NCBI GenBank assembly: GCA_021822385.1
Contig: JAKARC010000011.1
Span: 1 to 58,604, forward strand
Direction: 5' to 3'
Source of the DNA: Pseudomonadota bacterium
GTDB lineage: Bacteria > Pseudomonadota > Gammaproteobacteria > Steroidobacterales > Steroidobacteraceae
DNA: 58,604 nucleotides
Below the pieces are notes generated by a model, which worked only from the letters and a program-made list of their open reading frames with translations, made no database searches and was not told the origin of the DNA. A program made the position numbers and the translations under genes. Shown piece after piece: positions 8,643 through 18,522 of this stretch (position 1 is the stretch's first letter; each line of letters opens with the position of its first letter).

Positions 8643-10091
8643 CTAAAGTGTCCTTGGATGTGCGGGCGGGGCCAGGCCGATCCGCGGCAACCCGAGCCCG
8701 AGATCGACGGTGAGCGCAACGCGCGCCTGCGCGAGCGACAGGCGCAGCGCATTGGCCTCGATCTGACTTTTGAGTGCGGCGCTCTCGTAGTCGGCGAGCG
8801 AGCGTTGATCGAGATTATCAGCCGCATAGGCCTTGCGGGCTGCCGCTGCCATCATCTCGGCAGTGCGCGCAGCGCGGGACGCCCGCGCGACGTCACCATG
8901 CAACTGCCGGATCCGCACCACAAGGCTTTCCGCCATACCCACCGCCTGGTCAAGTCGGGACTGATACTGCTCGTGCAGCAAGCGCCGGCTCGCACGTGCC
9001 GCGGCAATCTGTCCCTGGTTGCGATCGAAGATCGGCAGGCCGAATGCAACGGTCGGACCCGCATTGCGGGTGTTGGTGTTGTCCTGATCCCATTGTCCGC
9101 CGAATACGAAGGCCGGAAACTGGCCGATGATCGCCGTGCGCACATTCTCATCCGCCGAGCGGTAGCCGAGGCGGAGGGCAACAAGATCGGGCCGCCGTTC
9201 GGGCAGATCGGCAATCCAGGGCTTGAGCGTCGACGGCAACGGCCTCAGCGCCGGCGCTGCGAGGGCAAAACGTACGCTCGGCTCAAGACCGAGCAATGCA
9301 TCGAGATCCTGCCAGCCGCGCAGCTCGGTGAGACTGGCCGTCGCCACGAACTTTGCCGCCGACGCTCTTGCCATCAGCAGGGGCGCGAGCACCGACAGGG
9401 CGAGCATGCGCGCCCGGGTCGCCGCCCGCACTGCGCGCACCTCCCGATCGAGCAGCGCCAAGTCACGCCGTGCGAGCTTGAGCGAGCGTCCGCCCCAGTA
9501 CAGCTCGAGCGCGAGCACCCGCGCCTGCTGGGCCACCTGCCAGGCCCGCCAGAGCAGATCGGCGTTCACTTGCGCAAGCGCGAAGTGCGCCGCGGCAAGA
9601 CGTGTGCGGTACGTCAGTATTGCACCCACGTTTTCCGTCAGCGACGCCGACCAGGATGGCGAGACGCCCGGTGAGAGCAGCGGCTCAAAGGTCAGATGGC
9701 CGGTCGGGTTCGGCAGCAGCGAGGCTTGCAGCACCCCGGCACGGGCGAGTTCCAGATAGCCGCGCTCGGAGCGCAGCGCTGGATCGTTGAGCACCGCCAG
9801 CACGCCGATGTCATCGAGAGACAGCGGCTTCGACAGATCGATATGCCGGCTTCCGCCTGCCGACGGCAGCACTTGCACCGTGGCATGCAGCAGACCGAGA
9901 CGCGGAGCGAGATCCGCAGTGCGCGCGAGCGGCAGCGCATGGTAGGTCGCACAGCCGCCGAGCACTCCAGCGGTCGTCGCAACGAGAACCCGTGCCAGCG
10001 ACCACAGCCGCGGGCGGTTGGGTCGAACCGCGCGCGGCCTGGGATCGAGACGCCCGAACACACTCGGGTCGCACCTACCACTACGAGACAT
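8643..10091 (-). CDS. Outer-membrane efflux factor, TolC/OprM family lipoprotein
   Basis: A 482-residue outer-membrane channel subunit for tripartite efflux. A lipobox L-G-G-C (Cys47) follows an unusually long charged N-terminal stretch. The two OEP repeats are visible as alternating coiled-coil segments; the second contains 'FGLPIFDRNQGQIAAAR', a hallmark of the family, and 'LPERRPDLVALRLGYRSADENV' marks the repeat boundary. The start is ATG 10091, with AAGGAG some 14 bases upstream; a reading frame extending to 10280 adds sequence that does not look like protein of this family. It is the first gene of the operon with adaptor and pump. Confidence 0.88.
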   Translation of the reverse strand: MSRSGRCDPSVFGRLDPRPRAVRPNRPRLWSLARVLVATTAGVLGGCATYHALPLARTADLAPRLGLLHATVQVLPSAGGSRHIDLSKPLSLDDIGVLAVLNDPALRSERGYLELARAGVLQASLLPNPTGHLTFEPLLSPGVSPSWSASLTENVGAILTYRTRLAAAHFALAQVNADLLWRAWQVAQQARVLALELYWGGRSLKLARRDLALLDREVRAVRAATRARMLALSVLAPLLMARASAAKFVATASLTELRGWQDLDALLGLEPSVRFALAAPALRPLPSTLKPWIADLPERRPDLVALRLGYRSADENVRTAIIGQFPAFVFGGQWDQDNTNTRNAGPTVAFGLPIFDRNQGQIAAARASRRLLHEQYQSRLDQAVGMAESLVVRIRQLHGDVARASRAARTAEMMAAAARKAYAADNLDQRSLADYESAALKSQIEANALRLSLAQARVALTVDLGLGLPRIGLAPPAHPRTL

Positions 10092-10533
10092 CGGGAGTCT
10101 GTCTCTCCTTGCTGGAAATACATGCATAGCCCGGGCACACCGGTGAGCCTTTGCCAGGCTCCACGCGCTGACAATGATCGCCGGGGCGCACAACAGGGCC
10201 GGAGCGGCGATGACAAACGGGCATCCACCGCCTCGATAAAGTATCATGAAATCCGCGGCGATCGAAGCTCGCCGAGTCAACTGCGAGACCGATCACAGGC
10301 CCTCTGTTGACACCTGCGCGCACCGCCTGCCTTGCTGGCGGCCGCGCGCTTGCGGGCGCTTACGCAGCGAGCCCGGCCGGATCCGGACCGCAAAGATTTA
10401 TTCAGACGCTGCATCCGCAGCGCAGGCGGCCGACCGCCCGGTTCGGCATCACGGCGGTGCCGGTGGGTACGGTCGCGATTGAAAAAGCGGCCACCCACCC
10501 CGATTACAGGCGCATGGGCAGCGGAGAGCGGCG
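10092..10533. other. Intergenic region with no recognised gene
   Basis: About 440 bases between the divergent outer-membrane factor and cnoX. No protein in any frame resembles a known family. It must hold both promoters. An isolated TTGACA (10307-10312) has no matching -10. Confidence 0.6.
10479..10507 (+). promoter_or_regulatory. Possible cnoX promoter
   Basis: TTGAAA (10479-10484) and GATTAC (10502-10507) are 17 bases apart and lie 27 bases before the cnoX start. The -10 match is only three of six, so this is tentative. Confidence 0.3.
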
Positions 10534-11403
10534 ATGATCGAAGTGAATCTGACCACGTTTGAGCGCGAAGTGATCCAGGCCTCGCACCAGTTGCCTGTGC
10601 TCGTGGACTTCTGGGCGCCGTGGTGCGGCCCCTGTCGAGCGCTCGGTCCGGTGCTCGAGCGGCTCGAGAACGCGTACGCCGGGCGGTTCAAGCTGGTCAA
10701 GGTCAACTCCGATGAGAACCCGGAGCTCTCGCAGCAATACATGGTGCGCAGCATCCCGTACGTGCTCGCATTCGTGCAGGGTAATCCGACCGACGGCTTC
10801 ATTGGCGCGCAGCCCGAGAGCCAGGTCCGCGAGTTTCTGGACCGGCTGCTGCCGGGCCCGGCGGAAGCTGAACGGCGGCGCGCCCACACACTCGTCGAAC
10901 AAGGCGACCTTGCCGGTGCAATCACCGCTCTGGGGACCGCGCTGCGCATCGATCCGCAGCTCGATGCTGCGAAGCTCGACCTCGTCGACGTGCTCCTCAA
11001 TCGCCTGCCTTCCGCGCCCGAACCTGCGCAGCTGGCCGAGGCCGACCGGACGCTCTCGTCCGTGGGTGCGCGCGGTCAAGCAGAGGCGCGTTATGCGGCG
11101 CTGGTCGCGCGCCTGAAGGCCCTACAGCAGGCCGCGACGCTGCCAGACCTCAAGACCCTGCAGACTACCGTAGCCGAGCACCCGGAGGATCTAGCCGCCC
11201 GCACCGCGCTGGCGAGCAAACTCATCGCCCAGAATCAACCCGGGCCGGCTCTCGACCAGCTGCTCGAGATCATCCGCCGCGATCGCGACCACGCACAGGG
11301 TGAGACCCGACGCACCTACCTGTCGGTGCTGGAACTCGCGGCGCACCAGCCGGCGCTGGTGAGCGACTATCGCAAAAAGCTCTCGGCGCTTCTGAATCGA
11401 TAA
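10534..11403 (+). CDS. cnoX: CnoX/YbbN-type co-chaperone: thioredoxin domain plus TPR
   Basis: A 289-residue cytosolic protein with an N-terminal thioredoxin domain (residues 1-107) and a C-terminal TPR part ('RRRAHTLVEQGDLAGAI', 'AEHPEDLAARTALASKLI', 'DQLLEIIRRDRDH'). In E. coli CnoX holds unfolded proteins during hypochlorite stress and passes them to DnaK and GroEL. The active site here is a full W-C-G-P-C (Cys31, Cys34), whereas the E. coli protein lacks the first cysteine. The protein here may therefore also act as a thiol oxidoreductase. The ribosome site GGAGAG lies 8-13 bases before the ATG. It converges on a DUF2934 gene. Confidence 0.9.
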   Translation: MIEVNLTTFEREVIQASHQLPVLVDFWAPWCGPCRALGPVLERLENAYAGRFKLVKVNSDENPELSQQYMVRSIPYVLAFVQGNPTDGFIGAQPESQVREFLDRLLPGPAEAERRRAHTLVEQGDLAGAITALGTALRIDPQLDAAKLDLVDVLLNRLPSAPEPAQLAEADRTLSSVGARGQAEARYAALVARLKALQQAATLPDLKTLQTTVAEHPEDLAARTALASKLIAQNQPGPALDQLLEIIRRDRDHAQGETRRTYLSVLELAAHQPALVSDYRKKLSALLNR

Positions 11404-11429
11404 GCCGCACCCGCGCCGGATGTGGTGCG

Positions 11430-11735
11430 CTACTGCGCGCGACCCGGGTGAGCGGCCCGCAGCAGTGCGTCGATCTCCGCCTCGGCCCGCAACCAATCCT
11501 CGGTCTCCCCGCCGGGGGCGAATCCGCGCTGCTCGGCATTAAAGTAGGCCGCCTGCGCAATCATCGCCAGACGCTCCTCGGCCGTTACGGACTTGACCGG
11601 AGCACCGGAATTCCCCTTTGCCTTGACCTTGGTCTTCGGCTCGATCTGCGCCCGGGGCCGGCGCGGGGACGTTTTGCCCGGGAGGCTGGTTCCGGTCCCG
11701 GCTGCCGGGGTGGAATCGCTTCGACGAATCGCCAT
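11430..11735 (-). CDS. DUF2934 family small protein
   Basis: A 101-residue protein starting MAIRRSDSTPAAG. The C-terminal third, 'ERLAMIAQAAYFNAEQRGF' followed by 'DWLRAEAEIDALL', is the DUF2934 signature. The N-terminal half is low in complexity and rich in Pro, Ser, Thr and Lys. The start is fixed by a strong ribosome site AGGAGGA 7 bases upstream of the ATG at 11735; the frame continues upstream to 11936 without homology. The family has no known function and is common in soil and water proteobacteria as a stand-alone short protein. No membrane segment is visible. Confidence 0.8.
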   Translation of the reverse strand: MAIRRSDSTPAAGTGTSLPGKTSPRRPRAQIEPKTKVKAKGNSGAPVKSVTAEERLAMIAQAAYFNAEQRGFAPGGETEDWLRAEAEIDALLRAAHPGRAQ

Positions 11736-11987
11736 GACTGCTCCTCCTAATGGCTCAGATGCGGTGGGGCACTCGCTGTGCCCAAGATGCGCAACCGATA
11801 AAGCATAGGCCCGAATGGACCGCAATGCCACCGCGGATCGCAGCGCAGCAGCGCTGCGCGGAATATTCCAACACCCCGCCACGTGCGTACGCGCGGCGAA
11901 CAGCCACCCCGTCCGCTCCTGCGGCCGCACCCGCACCGTTACAATGCCTCAAGGCCCGATCGAGCCGCGAGTCGAACAGCACAACCG

Positions 11988-14075
11988 ATGAAAAAACGCC
12001 CCGACTCTCCCCACGCCACGGGCCTGCGCCCGCTGCTTGCATTTAAGCGCGCGCAAGTGCCCTGGCCGATTCTGCTGCGCAACACGGCGGCAGTGGTCCT
12101 GCCGCTCGCCTGGGGCATCGGCAGCGGCCGGATGCTGCTCGGGATCGCGGTGAGCATCGGCGCACTGGTCACGATGTACTCCGACCAGCCCGGACCATAC
12201 CGCGAACGGCTGACGCAGCTGCTCGCGGTGGCGGCCGGCGGCGGTCTCGCGACGTTCCTCGGCCTGACCCTCAATCATCATCTTCCGGCGTTGCTGCTGG
12301 CCGCCCTGGTGGTCGGCTTTTTCGGGGCGCTGCTCGTGACCTTCGGTGATGCCATCGCCCGGGTCGGCATGACGGCCATGATCCTGCTGGTCGTCGCCAC
12401 GGCGTTACCGGCGCCGACACTCGCCAGCGCCGTGCACCTGACCGTGGCCGTCACCGCCGGCGGCCTGCTGCTCACCCTCTTCTCGATCGCAGCCTGGCCG
12501 CTGCAGCGCCACGGACCTGAGCGCGCGGCGCTGGCAAGCGTCTATCGGGAGCTGGCGGCCATGGCGCGCCGGACCGGGGCCGAGGCGAGCGATGCCCTCG
12601 AGCTGACCGAGGGCATGACACAACTGCAGCATACAGTGCTTGGCCCCCATCGGGCACGTGGCGCCGTGATGGACTACTTCAGTGTCATGTTGGAACTCGC
12701 GGAACGTATCCGCCTGGAACTGATTGCACTCGGCACCCAAGGCGCCGGCGCGCCGCCCTGCCCGCTCGTGCCGCAAGAGGCCGCCACCGTGCTGGATGCC
12801 ATTGCCACCGTCATCCTGACGGCAAACGATGCACAGCAATCGATGCACGCCGCGCTGCAAGCGCTGCTCGATGCCGAGCGGCGCTATGGCGGGCAGCAGC
12901 CGACTCCGGCGAGCGCCGCCTGGCGCCACGTGCAGGCGCTCTCCGGACAGCTCGCCGCGGCTGTTCGCAATGCCAGTCGCGCAGCGGCGTACGGCGCGCA
13001 GCGCGCCGTACGCGAGGATGGGCAACTACCACGCGCATTACGGCCTCAGTCTTCGCTTGCGCTGCTCGCCGCCAGCCTCACGCCAGGTTCGGCCTCATTC
13101 CGTCACGCCATTCGCACCGCGGTATGCTTTGCTGCGGCCTTGTGGCTGTCGCGACTGTTGCCGCTGCAGCACGGCTACTGGATGCCGATGACGGTGGCAA
13201 TCGTGTTGCGTGCCGATTATGCCGCGACGCTCAGCTACGGGCTGCTGCGCATGGCCGGCACGGTTCTCGGGCTGCTCCTCACCACGGCACTGGTACTGGT
13301 CCTGCCGGCAAGCGCCTGGGTCCATCTCGCGGTGCTGGCCGTCCTGTGCGCCGGATTTCGCTACCTCGGTGATGTAAATTACGGTGCCGCAGTCGCGTGT
13401 CTCACGGGAACCGTGGTGCTGCTGCTGGCGTTCGTCGGCGAGCGACCCGAACCGACCGTGATTGCGCGGCTGGTCGACACGGTGCTCGGCTGCACGCTTG
13501 CGCTCACCGTGTATGCCTTGTGGCCGACCTGGGAGAAAGTCCGTGCGCGGCCGATGCTGGCACAGCTACTGCAGGCGTATGCGGCTTACCTCCTCTCGAT
13601 CACCACCGGTGATGCGCCGCAACGGCAGGAGATGCGCCAGGCCGCCCGCGTGGCTCGCATCAACGCCGAGGCCTCGGTGCAGCGCCTGTTCGCCGAGCCC
13701 GCGACCCCGGCGGCGCTCGCCGAACTGGCCCAGTCGCTCCTCACCAACGGCAACCGCCTGGCACGCGTGCTGATGACGCTCGAGGCTCTGATCGAACAAC
13801 ACGGCCGCCTGGGCGACGACGCTGCGGCGAGATCGCTGCTGCTGCAAGCCGCCGATGCCTTGCAGGACACTGCCACCGCCCTGCGCGCCGGGCGGGCGCC
13901 CGAGCAGTTGCCCTCGATCCGCGCCCTGCAGCGCCACCTCGCCGGCGCGCTCGAGCGCGGGCACCCGGGGACCGCCGCGGAACTCGGCGAACTGTGCGAC
14001 CGCCTCGTCGACACCATCGACACGCTGGCGCACATCATTGCGCGCGCCACGGCGCTCAGCGCCCGCGCGGCGTGA
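11988..14075 (+). CDS. FUSC-family inner-membrane exporter
   Basis: A 695-residue membrane protein with two blocks of hydrophobic helices (residues about 30-165 and 375-510) each followed by a soluble helical stretch. This is the layout of the fusaric-acid-resistance/aromatic-acid exporter (FUSC, YccS/AaeB-like) family. Marker segments are 'GILVTMYSD'-like 'ALVTMYSDQPGPYRERL' near the start and 'LLPLQHGYWMPMTVAIVLR' at the head of the second half. The ATG at 11988 (MKKRPDSP) is preferred; an upstream start at 11883 adds unlikely sequence. The substrate is unknown. It ends 13 bases from the convergent galU. Confidence 0.85.
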   Translation: MKKRPDSPHATGLRPLLAFKRAQVPWPILLRNTAAVVLPLAWGIGSGRMLLGIAVSIGALVTMYSDQPGPYRERLTQLLAVAAGGGLATFLGLTLNHHLPALLLAALVVGFFGALLVTFGDAIARVGMTAMILLVVATALPAPTLASAVHLTVAVTAGGLLLTLFSIAAWPLQRHGPERAALASVYRELAAMARRTGAEASDALELTEGMTQLQHTVLGPHRARGAVMDYFSVMLELAERIRLELIALGTQGAGAPPCPLVPQEAATVLDAIATVILTANDAQQSMHAALQALLDAERRYGGQQPTPASAAWRHVQALSGQLAAAVRNASRAAAYGAQRAVREDGQLPRALRPQSSLALLAASLTPGSASFRHAIRTAVCFAAALWLSRLLPLQHGYWMPMTVAIVLRADYAATLSYGLLRMAGTVLGLLLTTALVLVLPASAWVHLAVLAVLCAGFRYLGDVNYGAAVACLTGTVVLLLAFVGERPEPTVIARLVDTVLGCTLALTVYALWPTWEKVRARPMLAQLLQAYAAYLLSITTGDAPQRQEMRQAARVARINAEASVQRLFAEPATPAALAELAQSLLTNGNRLARVLMTLEALIEQHGRLGDDAAARSLLLQAADALQDTATALRAGRAPEQLPSIRALQRHLAGALERGHPGTAAELGELCDRLVDTIDTLAHIIARATALSARAA

Positions 14076-14088
14076 ATGCGCGCCCCGC

Positions 14089-15051
14089 CTACCCGGGCAA
14101 CTGCCGCGCGGCGCTGCGCTTGGCCTCGCCCCCGTTGGCGCGGCGGCGCGACGGCGCCGGTTTCATCTGCAGCTGCAGATCGCGCAGATAGTGGCGGAAG
14201 TCCTTGCCGAGCACGGGATGCCCGAGCGCAAACTCGACGGTGGCCTGCAGGTAGCCGAGCTTGCTGCCGCAGTCGTAACGGGTACCGGCGAAGCGATAGG
14301 CGTACACCGCCTCCTCCCGCATCAGCGCGGCAATACCGTCGGTGAGCTGGACTTCGCCGCCGGCGCCGTGCCCGAGCTTCTCCAGATGCTCGAAGATCGA
14401 CGGGGTCAGCACGTAGCGCCCGACCACGGCCAGCGTGGAAGGGGCGGCAGAGGGTTTCGGCTTCTCCACGATGCTGCGCACGCGCGTGGTTGCCGACTGA
14501 TCGGCCTCCACCGCGACGATGCCGTACTTGTCCGTGTCCGCGCGTGGCACCACCTGCACGCCGAGAACACTGGCGCGCTTGGCCTCATAGACGTCGGCCA
14601 TCTGCTTCAAGCAGGCGACGTCGCTGCGGATCAGGTCATCGGCCAGATGCACGAAAAACGGCTCACTGCCCACCGCCGGCTGCGCGCACAGAACGGCGTG
14701 GCCGAGTCCGAGCGGCGCCGGCTGGCGGATATAGATGCACGAGGCGTAGGACGGCAGCACACTGCGGATCTGATTGAGCAGACTGCTCTTGCCTTGACGT
14801 TCGAGGAATTGCTCGAGCTCCTGATCGGAATCGAAATGATCCTCGATCGCGCGCTTGGACGCCCCGGTGATGAACACCAATCGCGTCGCACCGGCCGCAA
14901 GCGCCTCTTCGACCGCATATTGAATGAGCGGCTTGTCGACCACCGGCAGCATTTCCTTGGGACTCGCCTTGGTCGCAGGCAAGAAGCGCGTGCCGCGTCC
15001 CGCCACCGGGAACACGGCGGTACGAATGATCGACTTCGGTGCTGTCCGCAT
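14089..15051 (-). CDS. galU: UTP--glucose-1-phosphate uridylyltransferase
   Basis: A 320-residue cytosolic nucleotidyltransferase that makes UDP-glucose from UTP and glucose 1-phosphate, for LPS, exopolysaccharide and osmo-glucan synthesis. The nucleotide-binding signature '[19 protein letters not shown]' lies at residues 16-34, followed by '[15 protein letters not shown]', '[10 protein letters not shown]' and 'FVHLADDLI' (metal/UTP site). The catalytic-region '[16 protein letters not shown]' and '[11 protein letters not shown]' are also present. The C-terminal 25 residues are basic and look non-conserved. It is downstream of lapB on the same strand with a 73-base gap, linking it to LPS control. 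Confidence 0.95.
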   Translation of the reverse strand: MRTAPKSIIRTAVFPVAGRGTRFLPATKASPKEMLPVVDKPLIQYAVEEALAAGATRLVFITGASKRAIEDHFDSDQELEQFLERQGKSSLLNQIRSVLPSYASCIYIRQPAPLGLGHAVLCAQPAVGSEPFFVHLADDLIRSDVACLKQMADVYEAKRASVLGVQVVPRADTDKYGIVAVEADQSATTRVRSIVEKPKPSAAPSTLAVVGRYVLTPSIFEHLEKLGHGAGGEVQLTDGIAALMREEAVYAYRFAGTRYDCGSKLGYLQATVEFALGHPVLGKDFRHYLRDLQLQMKPAPSRRRANGGEAKRSAARQLPG

Positions 15052-15124
15052 CTGTAAACCTCCACAAGCTGTGCGCCTACTGCGCCCCGGCGCACGGTGC
15101 AGGTCGGTAGTGTAGCGCCGTACG

Positions 15125-16291
15125 TCAACCGAGATTGCGCGCTTCGTCGCGCGCGTGCCGCATCGTGGGGCGCGCTTGCGCCGCAGGCGGTTCCGGACCG
15201 ACGTCCCACTTGAATGCCGCCGGGCGCATGCTGTCCCAGGTGCGGCACTTCGGGCAGCGCCAGTACCAGCCCGCGCTCAACAGTCCACACTCCGCGCACT
15301 GATAGCGTCCCCCGCCATCCCCGAGTCGCTTCAGCAGCAGCGCCAGCGAATAGGCTTCAATGGCCGGGGCCGCCTGCGGCTCCTGCGCAGCTGCGAGCAG
15401 CTGCAGCTGCGCCGGCGGCAGCGCGCTCGCCAACAGCCACGCCTGCTGGCGTGGATTGATCTCACCGCAGCGCTGCAGCCGCACCCACAGTGCCGCCAGC
15501 ACGTCGGTCTGCTGTCCGGCCTCGGCGAGCGCCAACGCGCGCGGGATGATCTCGATGGTGAGCGCCGGATGCGCCGCGAGAATCTGCAGATAGGCCTCGA
15601 GCGCCTCGGCGCGCGCGCCCCCGGACTCGGCGATGCGCGCCGCAAGCATCTGCGCGCGCGGCAGATCCCGCGCGCGCGCGCGCGCCTGGCGCAGCAGCGA
15701 CCGGGCACGCTCGGTCTCACCCTGCGCGAGCGCCTGTTCGGCGAGTTCGCACAGATAGTGCGCGGCAATGCGGCCCCGCTCGCTTTGCACATGCGTTGGC
15801 AGCGCCTGCAGCGTCTGCAGCGCATTGTGCCAGTCGCCCTGCGCCTCGTAGATGCGCAACAGCTGATCGAGCGCCGTATGCCGGTACTCGCTCGATGCGG
15901 CCAGCTCCTGAAACAGCAGCTCGGCGCGATCCATCAGGCCGGCGCTGAGATAATCCAACGCCAGGGCGAAAGTCGCCTTGGCACGCAGTCCCGCATCACC
16001 CTGTTCGCGCAGCCGCGTGTGCACGCCGATGGCGCGGTCGACCTCGCCGCGGCGGCGGAAGAGGCTGCCGAGCGCGAATTGAATCTCCGCGGCATCGCCG
16101 GCCTCGGCCATGCGCGCAAATACCTCGACGGCATGATCGAAGCGGTCGTTGATGAGATGATCGAGTCCGACGTAATAGTCGCGCGGCAACCGCACCGTGC
16201 GCCGGTCGCCCATATGACGGCCGAGCAGCCAGGCCGAAACGCCTACGGCCGCGAACGCCAGCGCGAGCAAAGAGGCGGGCAACGCGATCAC
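15125..16291 (-). CDS. lapB: LPS assembly protein B (TPR plus rubredoxin-like zinc motif)
   Basis: A 388-residue protein anchored by one N-terminal membrane helix (residues 5-22, '[19 protein letters not shown]'), then nine or so TPR units facing the cytoplasm and a C-terminal rubredoxin-type metal motif C-x2-C ... C-x2-C ('YQCAECG', 'WRCPKCRTW', residues about 331-351). In E. coli LapB steers FtsH to degrade LpxC and so sets LPS levels. The start is GTG at 16291. lapA (DUF1049), which normally precedes it, is missing: only 61 bases separate lapB from ihfB. galU follows on the same strand. Confidence 0.92.
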   Translation of the reverse strand: MIALPASLLALAFAAVGVSAWLLGRHMGDRRTVRLPRDYYVGLDHLINDRFDHAVEVFARMAEAGDAAEIQFALGSLFRRRGEVDRAIGVHTRLREQGDAGLRAKATFALALDYLSAGLMDRAELLFQELAASSEYRHTALDQLLRIYEAQGDWHNALQTLQALPTHVQSERGRIAAHYLCELAEQALAQGETERARSLLRQARARARDLPRAQMLAARIAESGGARAEALEAYLQILAAHPALTIEIIPRALALAEAGQQTDVLAALWVRLQRCGEINPRQQAWLLASALPPAQLQLLAAAQEPQAAPAIEAYSLALLLKRLGDGGGRYQCAECGLLSAGWYWRCPKCRTWDSMRPAAFKWDVGPEPPAAQARPTMRHARDEARNLG

Positions 16292-16352
16292 CTGCGCAAT
16301 TTAGCATGCCCCGGAGATGTCGGCCTGGCGCCGGCTTGGCGGGGACGGGCTT

Positions 16353-16655
16353 TCAGCCGCGAATCGGCTCGCCGGCCCCGTTGTTGACGCGCTCGCGCAA
16401 GTCCTTCCCGGCCTTGAAATGCGGCACGTATTTTCCGGACAGCGCCACCGCCTCGCCGGTCTTGGGATTGCGGCCCTGGCGCGGCGGGCGAAAGTGCAGG
16501 GAGAAGCTGCCGAACCCGCGGATCTCGATCCGTTCCCCGCGCGCCAGTGCGTCGCTCATCACCTCGAGCATTTCCTTCAAGGCCAGCTCGACGTCCTTTG
16601 GCGGCAGATGCTTCTGCTTCGCAGCGATCAGTTCGATGAGCTCAGATTTGGTCAT
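16353..16655 (-). CDS. ihfB: Integration host factor beta subunit
   Basis: A 100-residue HU/IHF-family DNA-bending protein ([13 protein letters not shown]...). The arm sequence '[16 protein letters not shown]' carries the intercalating proline, and '[15 protein letters not shown]' is the conserved beta-sheet saddle. It pairs with IHF-alpha (not in the window) to bend DNA at specific sites in transcription, recombination and replication. It lies downstream of rpsA on the same strand, the usual gammaproteobacterial arrangement, with a strong GC-rich hairpin between them. Confidence 0.96.
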   Translation of the reverse strand: MTKSELIELIAAKQKHLPPKDVELALKEMLEVMSDALARGERIEIRGFGSFSLHFRPPRQGRNPKTGEAVALSGKYVPHFKAGKDLRERVNNGAGEPIRG

Positions 16656-16669
16656 GACGGCGGCACGGC

Positions 16670-16699
16670 GGCGCCGCTCCCCATCGCGGGAGCGGCGCC
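16670..16699 (-). terminator. GC-rich hairpin between rpsA and ihfB
   Basis: A perfect 12-base-pair inverted repeat: GGCGCCGCTCCC (16670-16681) and its complement (16688-16699) with a 6-base loop. There is no U run after it, so it may pause polymerase, block exonucleases at the rpsA mRNA end, or limit read-through into ihfB rather than terminate fully. Confidence 0.55.
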
Positions 16700-16706
16700 C
16701 TCACAA

Positions 16707-18383
16707 CTAGCCACGATCTCCGATGTGTTCCTTCAACAGCTCACCGAGGCTCGTGCCCGTGGGAGCCGCCTCCGAGGAGCGGTAGCTCTGGACCGCCTCG
16801 GCCTCCTCGTGCGCCTCCTTGGCTTTGATCGAGAGCGAAATGGTGCGGGTCTTGCGATCGACACCGATGAATTTCGCCTCGACCTCCTCACCTGGCTTGA
16901 GCACCGTGCGCGCGTCCTCGATGCGATCGCGGCCGAGCTCGGCGGCGCGCAGCTGGCCCTCGATGCCATTGCCGAGGTCTATGACCGCACCGCGGGCATC
17001 GACCTCCTTGACCACGCCCTTGACGATCGTGCCTTTGGGGTTCTCGGCGATGTAGCTCGAGAACGGATCCTTGGCAAGTTGCTTGATGCCGAGACTGATA
17101 CGCTCGCGCTCCGGGTCGATCGACAGCACCATCGCTTCGACCTGCTGACCCTTCTGGAAGCTGCGCACCGCCTCTTCCCCGGGCATGTCCCAGGAAATAT
17201 CCGACAGGTGCACCAGGCCGTCGATGTTGCCCGGCAAGCCGATGAAGATGCCAAAGTCGGTGATCGATTTGATCTGACCGCTGACACGATCGCCGCGATT
17301 GTAGTTCTCGGCGAACTCCTTCCACGGATTGGCCTGACACTGCTTCAGGCCGAGGGAGATGCGGCGGCGCTCCTCGTCGACATCGAGCACCATGACCTCG
17401 ACTTCCTGACCGGTATGCACCACCTTGGCCGGATTGACGTTCTTGTTCGTCCAGTCCATCTCCGAGACGTGCACCAGACCTTCGACACCATCCTCGATCT
17501 CGACGAACGCCCCGTAGTCGGCGATGTTGGTCACTTTCCCGAACACCCGGGTATGCGCCGGATAGCGCCGCGAGATGTTCTCCCACGGATCGGCGCCCAG
17601 CTGCTTCAGTCCCAGGCTCACCCGCGAGCGCTCGCGGTCGAACTTCAGGATCCGAACCTCGATCTCATCGCCGACCTTGACGACCTCGGAAGGGTGCTTG
17701 ACGCGCTTCCAGGCCATGTCGGTGATGTGCAGCAGCCCATCGATACCGCCGAGGTCGACGAACGCACCGTAGTCGGTGAGATTCTTGACCGCCCCGCGCA
17801 CCACCGCGCCCTCCTGCAGATTCTCGAGCAGCGCGCTGCGCTCGGCGGAGAACTCCTGCTCGACCACCGCACGGCGGGAGACCACGACGTTGTTGCGCTT
17901 CTGATCGAGCTTGATGACCTTGAATTCGAGCGGCTTGCCCTCGAGATAGGCCGTATCGCGCACCGGTCGCACGTCGACCAGCGAACCCGGCAGGAACGCG
18001 CGCACGTTGTCGATCTCGACGGTAAAGCCGCCCTTGACGCGGCCGGTGATCACACCGCTGACGATCTCGGACTTGTTGAATGCGTCCTCGAGTCGGGTCC
18101 ACGTCCGGGCACGCTTGGCCTTCTCCCGCGACAAACGGGTCTCACCGGTGCCGTCCTCGACTGAATCGAGGGCAACCTCGACCTCATCGCCCGCCTTGAC
18201 CTCGAGCTCGCCCTGCTCGTTCTTGAATTGCTCGACGGGAATGACCGCTTCGGACTTCAGGCCGACGTTGACCACCACGACATCGGGGGTCACCTCGACG
18301 ACCAGACCCGTCAGGATCATGCCGGGACGAATGCGTTGATTGGCGAGACTCTGCTCGAAAAGCTGTGCAAAACTTTCTGTCAT
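16707..18383 (-). CDS. rpsA: 30S ribosomal protein S1
   Basis: A 558-residue protein made of six S1 RNA-binding repeats, as in E. coli (557 residues). Repeats are clear at '[21 protein letters not shown]', '[19 protein letters not shown]', '[19 protein letters not shown]', '[19 protein letters not shown]', '[19 protein letters not shown]' and '[19 protein letters not shown]'. S1 on the 30S subunit binds mRNA leaders for initiation. It sits between cmk and ihfB on the same strand, a conserved order. The 139-base leader from cmk contains small hairpins, where S1 autocontrol would act, but no specific element can be assigned. Confidence 0.97.
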   Translation of the reverse strand: MTESFAQLFEQSLANQRIRPGMILTGLVVEVTPDVVVVNVGLKSEAVIPVEQFKNEQGELEVKAGDEVEVALDSVEDGTGETRLSREKAKRARTWTRLEDAFNKSEIVSGVITGRVKGGFTVEIDNVRAFLPGSLVDVRPVRDTAYLEGKPLEFKVIKLDQKRNNVVVSRRAVVEQEFSAERSALLENLQEGAVVRGAVKNLTDYGAFVDLGGIDGLLHITDMAWKRVKHPSEVVKVGDEIEVRILKFDRERSRVSLGLKQLGADPWENISRRYPAHTRVFGKVTNIADYGAFVEIEDGVEGLVHVSEMDWTNKNVNPAKVVHTGQEVEVMVLDVDEERRRISLGLKQCQANPWKEFAENYNRGDRVSGQIKSITDFGIFIGLPGNIDGLVHLSDISWDMPGEEAVRSFQKGQQVEAMVLSIDPERERISLGIKQLAKDPFSSYIAENPKGTIVKGVVKEVDARGAVIDLGNGIEGQLRAAELGRDRIEDARTVLKPGEEVEAKFIGVDRKTRTISLSIKAKEAHEEAEAVQSYRSSEAAPTGTSLGELLKEHIGDRG

Positions 18384-18522
18384 ACCTTCACTCGCATGGG
18401 CCTGCGATGCCCACGCTCAGAATCTGGCGCCCCGCGCGTCCTTCGGGCCCAGGCAGATGCGAAACACGGCCTGCGCATCCGGTGCGCACGCCAACCCTTG
18501 GTCCAAGATTTCAACAGGACCG

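Noticed and set aside
10307..10312. Consensus -35 box TTGACA upstream of cnoX
   Set aside because: No -10 box at 15-19 bases downstream on the same strand.
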